From Patescibacteria group bacterium (GTDB lineage Bacteria > Patescibacteriota > Patescibacteriia > Patescibacteriales > UBA12465): 64,000 nucleotides of DNA. This document shows positions 40,585 to 47,926 of this stretch, piece after piece. Below the pieces are notes generated by a model that searched no databases, was not told the origin of the DNA, and was given only the letters and a program-made list of their open reading frames with translations. Location of the stretch: the NCBI GenBank assembly GCA_022710685.1, contig JAKLGM010000001.1:62001-126000 (forward strand). The letters are read 5' to 3'. The translations under genes and the position numbers were made by a program. Position 1 is the stretch's first letter; each line of letters starts with the position of its first letter.

Positions 40585-40593
40585 TGGTATTAT
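40585..40593 (+). promoter_or_regulatory. extended -10 promoter of truB
   Basis: TGG-TATTAT, 16 nt before the truB ATG at 40610. Confidence 0.45.
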
Positions 40594-40609
40594 AACACAT
40601 CACTAGACT

Positions 40610-41278
40610 ATGGCTAGCGGCTACATATTGATAGACAAACCGATAAAAATGAGTTCGCATGGGGTGGTTAATCGCCTGCGTCAATTGACTCATATTAAAA
40701 AAATTGGCCACGCCGGGACCTTGGATCCTTTGGCTACCGGCTTGATGCTTTTAGCTGTGGGACGAGAAGCAACAAAAAAGATAATTCAGTTTAGCCAGAT
40801 GGACAAAGAGTATCTGGCCGATATCCAGTTAGGAGAAGAGACCGACACCTATGATCGCGAGGGCCGGGTCATTTCTAGCTATCAAGGAGAAAAGATAAAG
40901 AAAGGTGAGTTAGTTAAGGCTCTAGAAAATTTCTTAGGACCGCAGGAACAGCTCCCGCCAATGTATAGTGCCAAGAAGGTTGCCGGCCAGAAATTATATC
41001 ACCTGGCGCGTCGGGGTAAAGACATTGAGCGCCCCAAACAGCAGGTGGTTATTTCTAATTTAGAGCTTTTGAGTTATAAATGGCCTCTGATAAAACTAAG
41101 AGTTAGTTGCTCTACGGGAACCTATATTCGGACATTAGCCTATGATTTAGGCCGTTTTTTGGGGACAGGAGCCTATTTAGCCGGTTTGCGCCGGACCAAA
41201 ATCGGCCCCTTTGCTATTGACCAAGCTGTAGAATTAGATAAAATAGGGGAGAGTGATTGGGAGAAACGTTTGTTTTGA
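40610..41278 (+). CDS. truB: tRNA pseudouridine-55 synthase
   Basis: 222 residues. MASGYILIDKPIKMSSHGVV, GHAGTLDPLATGLMLLAVG (catalytic Asp in TLDP), YLADIQLGEETDTYD, PPMYSAKKVAGQKLYHLAR and CSTGTYIRTLAYDLG are all classical TruB motifs. It makes the universal T-loop pseudouridine. The short C-terminus lacks the PUA domain of longer TruBs. The tRNA-Leu(CAG) starts on the base right after the TGA stop, so enzyme and substrate share a transcript. Confidence 0.96.
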   Translation: MASGYILIDKPIKMSSHGVVNRLRQLTHIKKIGHAGTLDPLATGLMLLAVGREATKKIIQFSQMDKEYLADIQLGEETDTYDREGRVISSYQGEKIKKGELVKALENFLGPQEQLPPMYSAKKVAGQKLYHLARRGKDIERPKQQVVISNLELLSYKWPLIKLRVSCSTGTYIRTLAYDLGRFLGTGAYLAGLRRTKIGPFAIDQAVELDKIGESDWEKRLF

Positions 41279-41365
41279 GCCGAAGTGGCGAAACTGGTAG
41301 ACGCGCTAGCTTCAGGAGCTAGTCCTCGCAAGGGGGTGAGGGTTCGAGTCCCTCTTTCGGCACCA
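41279..41365 (+). tRNA. tRNA-Leu (anticodon CAG)
   Basis: Class II tRNA: acceptor GCCGAAG/CTTTCGGC, anticodon stem CTAGC/GCTAG, loop TTCAGGA (anticodon CAG), variable arm TCCTCGCAAGGGGGT, T-arm GAGGG-TTCGAGT-CCCTC, CCA encoded. Confidence 0.96.
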
Positions 41366-41367
41366 AT

Positions 41368-41400
41368 AAAAAAGACGCTGTTTAGCGTCTTTTATTTTTT
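41368..41400 (+). terminator. truB / tRNA-Leu terminator
   Basis: A 10-bp stem AAAAGACGCT/AGCGTCTTTT (41370-41379 with 41384-41393), then a T-rich tail. Confidence 0.9.
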
Positions 41401-41690
41401 TATTGGAATAATGAATTGAGAGCCAGCATTCCGTTATGGAGGTTGGCTAAGCGCTCAACGTATTCTTTGCTTTTGGAATTTCCCGGGCAAGCCTTGAGGT
41501 CCAAAAACAAGCCATGCATTTTTTCCAGTCCGATAGTCAGGTTCGGGATATTCATTTCCCGCCCTAATTTTTCTATCTCCTGGAAAGATCTTTCCGCTTG
41601 GTTCAGGTCTTTCGGTTGGCGGCATTCGCAGAGGAAGGTCAGAATCTTTTCCAATAAATCAAATCCGAGTTCGTCTTTATCCTTTTCCAT
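41400..41690 (-). CDS. small helical protein, unknown
   Basis: A 96-residue soluble protein, starting MEKDKDELGFDLLEKILTF. It is predicted all-helical with heptad-like leucines (LNQAERSFQEIEKLGREM) and two or three cysteines. No family is recognised. The ATG at 41690 is chosen over an upstream frame extension. It ends against the convergent truB/tRNA-Leu terminator. Confidence 0.5.
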   Translation of the reverse strand: MEKDKDELGFDLLEKILTFLCECRQPKDLNQAERSFQEIEKLGREMNIPNLTIGLEKMHGLFLDLKACPGNSKSKEYVERLANLHNGMLALNSLFQ

Positions 41691-41754
41691 GGTATATATT
41701 TTTTTTAAGAACAGACTGAGATTAGCAAAGCTAGTGGCGGTTGTCAAATTAATA

Positions 41755-41793
41755 AAAATAAAAAGCCCCGTAACTTCTGGTGAAATTACGGGG
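41755..41793 (-). terminator. terminator of 84-residue membrane gene
   Basis: An 8-bp stem CCCCGTAA/TTACGGGG (41766-41773 with 41786-41793), T-rich on the minus side. Confidence 0.8.
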
Positions 41794-41811
41794 GGATCTA
41801 TTAAAATAGAA

Positions 41812-42066
41812 TTAGCTATTTCTTTTTTCTAACTTTAGTATAGCTAAGTGTATTAACCTTGCCGGCAGCATCATAATTACGCCGCAGCCGAGCATTACTC
41901 CAATTTGCTCTGAGTCTTTGACGTCAAAGCCGTAGACATTGAAATTCTCCTGATCAATCATTACAAAAGGAACATCAATTCCTAGGTAGAGCTCAATCGG
42001 GGGCAGAAGACAGGCGATTAATAAAATAACTGAGAAAATTAAAGCGACAATCCAAAAAGCTTTCAT
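41812..42066 (-). CDS. small two-pass membrane protein, unknown
   Basis: 84 residues starting MKAFWIVALIFSVILLIACLL (first membrane segment), an outside loop (IELYLGIDVPFVMIDQENFNVYGF), and a second segment (IGVMLGCGVIMMLPARLIHLAIL). A TTG two codons upstream is the other possible start. A terminator after the stop supports a real gene. Function not recognised. Confidence 0.55.
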   Translation of the reverse strand: MKAFWIVALIFSVILLIACLLPPIELYLGIDVPFVMIDQENFNVYGFDVKDSEQIGVMLGCGVIMMLPARLIHLAILKLEKRNS

Positions 42067-42174
42067 AGCCAATCGTGTTTGAGGGTTAATAATTATTAAG
42101 GTTCAGTGAAAAAATGCTAGCATATAAATATAAATGTGTCAATAGGTTATATTGTCTAAACTCAATTTATCTAA

Positions 42175-42206
42175 GAAAAAACAAGCTTTTTGAGCTCGTT
42201 TTTTCT
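42175..42206 (-). terminator. tRNA-His terminator
   Basis: Stem AACAAGCT/AGCTCGTT with one mismatch, A- and T-runs at both sides. Confidence 0.65.
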
Positions 42207-42214
42207 TTCCAGTG

Positions 42215-42286
42215 GGTGCCTACTGGGAGTTGAACCCAGACTAACGGGACCACAACCCGTCGTTCTACCGCTAAACCATAGGCACC
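42215..42286 (-). tRNA. tRNA-His (anticodon GTG)
   Basis: Acceptor GTGCCTA/TAGGCAC with encoded G-1 opposite C73, the histidine identity element. Anticodon stem ACGGG/CCCGT, loop TTGTGGT (anticodon GTG), T-arm CTGGG-TTCAACT-CCCAG. A full CCA is not encoded. Confidence 0.95.
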
Positions 42287-42300
42287 ATACTATATAAATT

Positions 42301-42828
42301 CTATAACTGATAAAAATAAATTTTGTTACCGCCTACTTCCAGTGTTTTATGCCAGGGCAGATTGGGGATGGAAAATAGATAGCTGACAACAATAGTTCCG
42401 GGCCGGCATTCTTTTTGGATTTTTTCTGATAATCTAACCATCATGTCCGGTGCTAAGTAGCAGTAAATTAGGGCGGCGCGACTGAGATTGGTTTTGAATA
42501 AATCTTCCCGGCGCAAGTCAATCTTACTCTTGGCTTTGGTTAGGCGGATTTTTGTTAGAAGGTAAGGAAACCAGGAATATTCAACGCCGATCAATTTGGC
42601 TTGGGGGTATTTGGCTTCCAGTCCGCGCAAGAATTTAGCTGTACCCGCCCCCAACTCATAGACCTCTTGGTCTTTAGTTAATTTGATGTCATTGATTATC
42701 GTGGCGATGACTTCAGGCTTAGCGCTGAAGAATGGGGCGAAACCACGGAAGACAATATTGAAAAAATTAATGGCAGCTAAAACCACAATTACCAAGAGAA
42801 CTAACTCTAGGATCATTAAAAATATCAT
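42301..42828 (-). CDS. membrane-anchored class I methyltransferase-like protein
   Basis: 175 residues: one N-terminal membrane segment (~5-28), then a Rossmann-like domain with VYELGAGTAKFLRGL (SAM glycine loop), LIGVEYSWFPY (acidic loop, E rather than D) and AALIYCYLAPDMM in the catalytic-strand position. It is smaller than most methyltransferases and ends right after strand 7. Substrate unknown; membrane anchoring suggests a lipid or quinone, or a membrane protein. Confidence 0.7.
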   Translation of the reverse strand: MIFLMILELVLLVIVVLAAINFFNIVFRGFAPFFSAKPEVIATIINDIKLTKDQEVYELGAGTAKFLRGLEAKYPQAKLIGVEYSWFPYLLTKIRLTKAKSKIDLRREDLFKTNLSRAALIYCYLAPDMMVRLSEKIQKECRPGTIVVSYLFSIPNLPWHKTLEVGGNKIYFYQL

Positions 42829-42845
42829 ATTTTTGTTATCCGCTC

Positions 42846-42935
42846 CTAGCGCTTCTTAGAGCAGCAAGCGCAACAGCTGGATTTTTTAGCCGCCGGTTTT
42901 TTGGCGGTCTTTTTTGGACTAGTTTTCTTGAACAT
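42846..42935 (-). CDS. tiny lysine-rich peptide with CCACC cluster
   Basis: A 29-residue ORF: the N-terminal part is histone-tail-like (MFKKTSPKKTAKKPAAKK), then SSCCACCSKKR. Four cysteines in five residues could bind Zn, Cu or Fe-S. It lies between a methyltransferase-like gene and tRNA-Arg, both leftward. No strong ribosome binding site. Its compositional match to the AKK peptide at 35104 argues that it is real, but size leaves doubt. Confidence 0.45.
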   Translation of the reverse strand: MFKKTSPKKTAKKPAAKKSSCCACCSKKR

Positions 42936-42959
42936 ATTTTTACATTATTGAAATCCTTG

Positions 42960-43031
42960 TACGCCCGGTAGGAATCGAACCTACGTAACCAGCTTAGAAG
43001 GCTGGTGTTCTATCCATTGAACTACGGGCGC
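42960..43031 (-). tRNA. tRNA-Arg (anticodon TCT)
   Basis: Acceptor GCGCCCG/CGGGCGT, anticodon stem CCAGC/GCTGG, loop CTTCTAA (anticodon TCT), T-arm GTAGG-TTCGATT-CCTAC. CCA not encoded. It is the third Arg isoacceptor in the window (with CCT and CCG). Confidence 0.94.
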
Positions 43032-43059
43032 ATGCTTGACTAATTTATCAGAAACGCCC

Positions 43060-43839
43060 CTAGAAGTCAATAAAATCGCGCTGGCGTTGGGTTTCGTAAG
43101 CGATAATAGCGGTAGAAACCGAAACATTAAGGGAGTCTATCTTGGCTTGCATCGGGATTTTAAGCTCTTCATTCAGAGCTTTGAGCCATTTAGGGCTTAG
43201 CCCGGTAGCTTCAGTCCCCATTACTATGGCACAGGCTTTTTTCAGATTGGTCTGGTGATAATATTTTTTAGCTTTAGTGGTAGCGCCGTAGCTTTTAATT
43301 TTGTTCTTTTTCAGCCAGGCGACAATCTCCGGGGTATCGGCAGCTGCTACTTGGTTGGTAAAGACGCGGCCCATGCTGGCTCTTACGACATTAGGGTTAT
43401 AGATATCAGTTTGCGGGTCGGCAATTATCACGGCGTCAACTTTAGCGGCATAGGCGGTGCGGAGAATAGCGCCTAAATTCCCTGGTTTTTCTACTGTTTC
43501 TAAAATTATTATCAGAGGGTTAGCGCTGAGCTTTATATCTTTAAGCTCCAAGTATTTTGGCTTAGCCAAGGCTAGGTAGCCGTCTGGTTTTTCTTTGTAG
43601 GCAATTTTATGAAATATCGCTTCGTTGACCTCAACGGTTTCCAGGCCAGCTTTTTCAAATTTGTTTTTGGGGGTTATTTCGGGGCAGAAGAAAAGTTCTG
43701 AAATTGCGTACTTAGCTTGGAGGGCTAATTCAATTTCCCGTTCGCCTTCAATGATAATTAGGCCCTGTTTCTGTCGTTCGCGGGGCTTGTTTAGCTTGAC
43801 AATGTTTTGGATTCTGTCATTATGGGCACTGATAATCAT
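43060..43839 (-). CDS. SpoU/TrmH-family RNA 2'-O-methyltransferase
   Basis: A 259-residue SPOUT methyltransferase. The N-terminal L30e-like substrate domain (QGLIIIEGEREIELAL) is followed by the knot domain with LETVEKPGNLGAILRTAYA, NPNVVRASMGRVF, CAIVMGTEATGLS and IPMQAKIDSLNVSVSTAI, the three SpoU motifs. It 2'-O-methylates a ribose in tRNA or 23S rRNA (RlmB/TsnR/TrmH-like; target not fixed). The ATG at 43839 is chosen over a 22-codon upstream extension. Confidence 0.92.
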   Translation of the reverse strand: MIISAHNDRIQNIVKLNKPRERQKQGLIIIEGEREIELALQAKYAISELFFCPEITPKNKFEKAGLETVEVNEAIFHKIAYKEKPDGYLALAKPKYLELKDIKLSANPLIIILETVEKPGNLGAILRTAYAAKVDAVIIADPQTDIYNPNVVRASMGRVFTNQVAAADTPEIVAWLKKNKIKSYGATTKAKKYYHQTNLKKACAIVMGTEATGLSPKWLKALNEELKIPMQAKIDSLNVSVSTAIIAYETQRQRDFIDF

Positions 43840-43888
43840 ATTTTTGTTTTTAGTTGGATAACTCCATTTTACACTAGGTTTTTCATTA

Positions 43889-43917
43889 TTGTCAAAAGAC
43901 CTCATTATGGTTATAAT
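43889..43917 (+). promoter_or_regulatory. promoter of LCP gene
   Basis: TTGTCA (43889-43894), a 17-nt spacer, perfect TATAAT (43912-43917). Predicted start near 43924. Confidence 0.7.
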
Positions 43918-43961
43918 AAGAGGGAGATGACTATTCTCTACCTAAATTTGTAATTTTTGAT

Positions 43962-43990
43962 CATAGCCTCGAGGGCTATGGCTTTTTATT
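43962..43990 (+). terminator. terminator-like hairpin in LCP leader
   Basis: A 7-bp perfect stem CATAGCC/GGCTATG (43962-43968 with 43974-43980), then GCTTTTTATT, ending only 4 nt before the ATG at 43994. No upstream rightward gene needs it, so it is probably an attenuator or a translation-control hairpin. Confidence 0.6.
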
Positions 43991-43993
43991 CCT

Positions 43994-45466
43994 ATGGACG
44001 TTGATTTCAAAGAAAAAATTTCTGGCGACCCGGAGTTTTCCCAGCACCAATCGCCTCATTATAATAATACTAGTCCAGAGCCGAGGAAGCCACGCCGGTT
44101 CTTTTATGTTATCGGTTTCGTCGTCGTGGCCGTCATCCTTTTTTCCACGACCATGATGATGAGCGGCGATAGTCGCCAATCTTGGCTCAGTCATATCCCT
44201 TTGATCGGGAAATTACTGACAGCCACGGTTGACCAGTTGGCCGGAGAAGAGGACGATCGGATAAATATTTTGCTCTTGGGCGTGGGCGGCGATAATCATG
44301 AGGGTGGGACCTTGGCCGATACTATCATATTAGCCAGTCTCCAGCCTTCAACTAAGAAGGTGGCTCTGATTTCTATCCCGCGCGATCTTTCTATTCCGAA
44401 TCGCAATGGTGTCTGGCAGAAGGTCAATAGCATCAATGCTTACGCCGAGAAGAATAAAGAAGACGGCGCTTTGGTCACGGCTCAGACTTTGTCGGAGTTG
44501 CTAGACCTACCAATCCAATATTATATCAGGGTTGATTTCGATGGCTTCATCAATATTATTGATGAGATGGATGGCATCACCGTTGATGTGGAAAATGTTT
44601 TGGATGATTATCAATATCCTATTAGAGGACAGGAAGATAATCCGGATTATTATGCCCGTTACCAGCACTTACATTTTGACAAGGGCCTCCAAGAAATGGA
44701 TGGCGCTCTGGCTTTGAAATATGCCCGCAGCCGTCATGCTTTGGGAGTGGAAGGATCGGATTTTGCCCGGAGCAGAAGACAGCAGAAGATTATTACAGCC
44801 GTCAAAGACAAATTGTTACAGGAAGAAAATTTATTGAAGCCGGCCATGTTAGCCCGGATTGCCGGACAATTGAGCGACCATGTTTCCACTAACATTAAAG
44901 TCTGGGAGGGCCTGCGCTTGTGGGATTTGTTTAAAGATGTTAATAAGGAGCAGATTAGTTCCAGAGGATTTGACGATGGCCCTAATGGCCTTCTAGTCGC
45001 TTCCCGCGGCGTAGACGGTGCTTATCTCTTAATCCCTAAAACCGGCAATTTTGGTGAAATTAAGACGGTAATCAAGGATATTTTCGGAACTATTACCGAT
45101 GGCAGTGGTGTCCCCAAGGAGCTGGAAGTTTCCAAAGAGCCAGCCAAGATTGAAATTAGAAACGGAACTAATATTGATGGCCTGGCCGCTGAGGTTTCTA
45201 GTCGTCTGGAGGGCACGAACATTACCGTTATCAGGACTGCCAATGCCGCCAAGCGCGACCTAACCGATGCCGTTATCTATGACCTGACTTATGGTGAAAA
45301 ATCGGAAGCCTTAGAAACTTTGCAGAATAATACCAATGCTGTCATCGGTTTAGAGATTCCAGAATGGTTAGTCAATGACATCAAAGCCTCCCTGGCTAAA
45401 AATCCAAAACAAGAACGGCCTGATTTTATCTTAATCGTCGGCACTAACAACCATCAAGCGCAATAA
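43994..45466 (+). CDS. LytR-CpsA-Psr (LCP) family protein
   Basis: 490 residues: a cytoplasmic tail (~35), one membrane anchor (~37-57), the LCP domain (ILLLGVGGDNHEGGTLADTIILASL, SIPRDLSIP, the DFDGFINIID-type helix, ALKYARSRHALGVEGSDFARSRRQQKII) and a C-terminal LytR_C domain (IEIRNGTNIDGLAAEVSSRL). LCP enzymes transfer lipid-linked glycan polymers to peptidoglycan or proteins. The conserved D and R residues of the phosphate site are present. Strong promoter with a hairpin leader. The der start is 6 nt downstream. Confidence 0.94.
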   Translation: MDVDFKEKISGDPEFSQHQSPHYNNTSPEPRKPRRFFYVIGFVVVAVILFSTTMMMSGDSRQSWLSHIPLIGKLLTATVDQLAGEEDDRINILLLGVGGDNHEGGTLADTIILASLQPSTKKVALISIPRDLSIPNRNGVWQKVNSINAYAEKNKEDGALVTAQTLSELLDLPIQYYIRVDFDGFINIIDEMDGITVDVENVLDDYQYPIRGQEDNPDYYARYQHLHFDKGLQEMDGALALKYARSRHALGVEGSDFARSRRQQKIITAVKDKLLQEENLLKPAMLARIAGQLSDHVSTNIKVWEGLRLWDLFKDVNKEQISSRGFDDGPNGLLVASRGVDGAYLLIPKTGNFGEIKTVIKDIFGTITDGSGVPKELEVSKEPAKIEIRNGTNIDGLAAEVSSRLEGTNITVIRTANAAKRDLTDAVIYDLTYGEKSEALETLQNNTNAVIGLEIPEWLVNDIKASLAKNPKQERPDFILIVGTNNHQAQ

Positions 45467-45472
45467 TTATAT

Positions 45473-46939
45473 ATGCAAATAAATACGCCACACCCCTTGG
45501 TCGCCATCGTCGGCCGTACTAATGTGGGAAAATCAACTCTCTTCAATCGTCTGACCGAAAGGAACCAGGCGCTAGTTTCAGATATTGAGAATACTACGCG
45601 CGACAGCAATGTGGCCGATACCTCTTGGCGCGGTAAAGATTTTACTGTCGTTGACACCGCCGGGATTATCGATGTCAAATATTTAGCTGACAAAAAACTA
45701 TTATCTAATCCGTTGAGCAATATTGATATCAAAACCCAGAAGCAGGTGGTGGCTTTTTTCAAACAAGCGACTTTGATTATCTTTATGTTGGATAATAAGA
45801 CAGGCTTATTGCCGGCTGACAGGGAGATGGCTAAGTTTTTTCAGAAGCGCAAAGAGTTGAAAGAAAAATTATTATTAGTGGTCAACAAGGTTGATAGTTA
45901 CAAGCAGAAAAACGAGGCCGCTCAGTTTCATAAGTTAGGGCTGGGAGAGCCGGAATTAATTTCTGCGGCTTCAGGCGCTGGCACTGGTGATTTGCTGGAC
46001 AAGATTTTTGAGATTTTGCCGGGAGAAAAAAGCGATACTCCTAAGAAAAAATGGAAGGGGTACAAAGATGAAGAGGAAGAAAACGACGAAGCTAATTTAG
46101 ACCCGAATCGTCCGATTAACGTTTGCCTTATTGGCAAGCCTAATGTGGGCAAATCATCCCTTTTAAACTCTATTTTAGGCTATGAAAGGGTTATTGTGAG
46201 CGATATCCCTCATACAACGCGCGAACCGCAGAAGACCGAGATTATCTACAAAGACCAGGTCATCAACCTGATTGATACGGCCGGTATTTCTAAGCATGGG
46301 CACAAGGCTGAGAGATTAGAAAAATATGGCATCATGAAATCACTGTCTACTTTGAAGCGTTCTGATGTTGCCCTTTTAATGCTAGACATCAGTCAAGAAA
46401 TTACCCATCAGGATGCCAAGATCATTGAAGAGATCATGGATTTTCATAAGAGCTTTATCATCCTGGCGAATAAATGGGATCTGGTGAAGAATCGTGATGT
46501 CAAAAAATGGACGGCTGACATTTATCGTCGTTTGCCTTTCGTGGCTTGGGCGCCGCTCCAATTCATTTCCGCTAAGACCGGGGCCAAGGTCAATAAGATT
46601 TTTGATTTGGTTTTAGAGATTGCTCAGGCGCGCAAAGTGCAATTGAGCGATTCTCAGTTAGAAAAATTCTTGAAGCGCATCGTCAAGATCCACAAGCCGG
46701 CCAAAGGCAAGGGTATGGGTCATCCGCGTATTTATCATATTCGCCAAGTGGGAGTGAACCCGCCGCGCTTTGAAGTCCGAATTGGCTCCCAGGATGACTT
46801 GCATTTCTCCTATGCTCGCTTCATTGAAAATCAATTACGCACTCAGTTCAAGATAGTCGGCACCCCGGTTTCAGTCTCTATCGTCAAGAATCGCAAGCTC
46901 CATGGAACTTCTGAGGCCAAGGCAGCCGCGCAGCAATAA
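45473..46939 (+). CDS. der: ribosome biogenesis GTPase Der (EngA)
   Basis: 488 residues with the double GTPase layout unique to Der: G1 GRTNVGKST (residues ~14-22) and G1' GKPNVGKSS (~221-229), both followed by DTAG and NKxD motifs (VNKVD, NKWD), and a C-terminal KH-like domain (VGVNPPRFEVRI). It acts in 50S assembly. The linker between G domains is long and acidic (DEEEENDEANLD). Cotranscribed with the LCP gene. Confidence 0.97.
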   Translation: MQINTPHPLVAIVGRTNVGKSTLFNRLTERNQALVSDIENTTRDSNVADTSWRGKDFTVVDTAGIIDVKYLADKKLLSNPLSNIDIKTQKQVVAFFKQATLIIFMLDNKTGLLPADREMAKFFQKRKELKEKLLLVVNKVDSYKQKNEAAQFHKLGLGEPELISAASGAGTGDLLDKIFEILPGEKSDTPKKKWKGYKDEEEENDEANLDPNRPINVCLIGKPNVGKSSLLNSILGYERVIVSDIPHTTREPQKTEIIYKDQVINLIDTAGISKHGHKAERLEKYGIMKSLSTLKRSDVALLMLDISQEITHQDAKIIEEIMDFHKSFIILANKWDLVKNRDVKKWTADIYRRLPFVAWAPLQFISAKTGAKVNKIFDLVLEIAQARKVQLSDSQLEKFLKRIVKIHKPAKGKGMGHPRIYHIRQVGVNPPRFEVRIGSQDDLHFSYARFIENQLRTQFKIVGTPVSVSIVKNRKLHGTSEAKAAAQQ

Positions 46940-46959
46940 TTATCTTATTTCAAACATAT

Positions 46960-46988
46960 AAAAATAGACCAGATGAGGTCTATTTTTG
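46960..46988 (+). terminator. der terminator
   Basis: An 11-bp stem AAAAATAGACC/GGTCTATTTTT (46960-46970 with 46977-46987). Confidence 0.9.
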
Positions 46989-47031
46989 TTTATTAGCCAA
47001 ATTTTGATTATCTGCTATACTATTATTATAT

Positions 47032-47571
47032 ATGAGAATAATAGTCGGCCTGGGTAATCCGGGCGAACAATATGCTAAGACGCGACACAATATCGGCTGG
47101 ATAATGCTAGATGAGATTTTGGGCGAGGTGAAGTGGTCGCTTAATAAAAAGTGGAACGCCTTGGTTTATGAACAAGGCGGCGATATTTATCTCAAACCCC
47201 AGACTTTTATGAATAACTCCGGCCAAGCAGTTCGGGCGGTTCTGGATTACTACCATTTATTGCCTAAAAAGATGGGCTTATTCCGCTCTAAAGATGCTGA
47301 TTTATCCGATACTTTGATTGTCATCCACGATGATTTGGATATCGATCTGGGCAAGATAAAGGTAGCAGTTGGTTCTCGTAGCGCCGGCCACAATGGAGTC
47401 CAATCTATCATCAACCACACCAAGACTTTGACTTTTAAGCGTTTGCGTCTAGGGGTCCGGACAGCGGAGAGAGAAAAGATACCGGCTGATAAGTTTGTCT
47501 TGCAGAAATTCAAATCCGAGGAGTTAGCAGCAATTAGGGGTTTGTTGCCTGACATCAAAAAAGAATTATAG
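47032..47571 (+). CDS. pth: peptidyl-tRNA hydrolase
   Basis: A 179-residue Pth: GLGNPGEQYAKTRHNIGW (catalytic His in TRHN), YLKPQTFMNNSGQAV, VIHDDLDIDLGKIK and SAGHNGVQSI. It rescues tRNAs from drop-off peptidyl-tRNA. The family is very uniform. A TGC-TATACT extended -10 (47013-47021) lies 10 nt before the ATG, giving a leader of only a few bases. Confidence 0.97.
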   Translation: MRIIVGLGNPGEQYAKTRHNIGWIMLDEILGEVKWSLNKKWNALVYEQGGDIYLKPQTFMNNSGQAVRAVLDYYHLLPKKMGLFRSKDADLSDTLIVIHDDLDIDLGKIKVAVGSRSAGHNGVQSIINHTKTLTFKRLRLGVRTAEREKIPADKFVLQKFKSEELAAIRGLLPDIKKEL

Positions 47572-47576
47572 AAAGA

Positions 47577-47606
47577 AAAAAGAGCTTTTGCCAAAAAGCT
47601 CTTTTC
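47577..47606. terminator. bidirectional terminator pth / small membrane gene
   Basis: A 12-bp stem around AAAAGAGCTTTT/AAAAGCTCTTTT between convergent genes. Confidence 0.88.
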
Positions 47607-47608
47607 GT

Positions 47609-47788
47609 TTAGTTTTGTTCCTTTTTTTCTTTTCCCCACTGTTGCATGGGAATGAACAGGAGAGAAGCTATGTAAACTATTATCCCTATGATTCCGATAA
47701 TCAAGAACACCAAGCTAGTGATAAAGGGGCAGCGGATTCTTTCGCTGCGGCAGTCGTTTTCGGCTGTTTCCAATAATGAGTTTTCCAT
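47609..47788 (-). CDS. small membrane protein, unknown
   Basis: 59 residues starting MENSLLETAENDCRSERIRCPF, then one long hydrophobic helix (ITSLVFLIIGIIGIIVYIASLLFI) and a basic QQWGKEKKEQN end. The ATG at 47788 is chosen because a good promoter ends 28 nt upstream of it. Two cysteines precede the membrane segment. Not recognised. Confidence 0.6.
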   Translation of the reverse strand: MENSLLETAENDCRSERIRCPFITSLVFLIIGIIGIIVYIASLLFIPMQQWGKEKKEQN

Positions 47789-47816
47789 GATAGAAGGTGC
47801 AGTTTTGCTTGGGTTT

Positions 47817-47845
47817 AATTTAGCAATTCCTTCCGGTCTTGTCAA
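47817..47845 (-). promoter_or_regulatory. promoter of 59-residue membrane gene
   Basis: On the minus strand TTGACA (47845-47840), a 17-nt spacer, TAAATT (47822-47817). Divergent from the topA promoter. Confidence 0.65.
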
Positions 47846-47863
47846 TACTTTTCATGCACTGGT

Positions 47864-47891
47864 TTGACAGTTGGAGGAGAATTAGTATAAT
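47864..47891 (+). promoter_or_regulatory. topA promoter
   Basis: TTGACA (47864-47869), a 16-nt spacer, TATAAT (47886-47891): full consensus at both elements. Confidence 0.8.
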
Positions 47892-47926
47892 ACATATATT
47901 ATCTATCAAATAATTTTTGGCTTCTT

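Noticed and set aside
47588-47776. Plus-strand 62-residue ORF after pth
   Set aside because: Starts within the terminator and is antisense to a membrane protein that has its own promoter and a clear TM helix.
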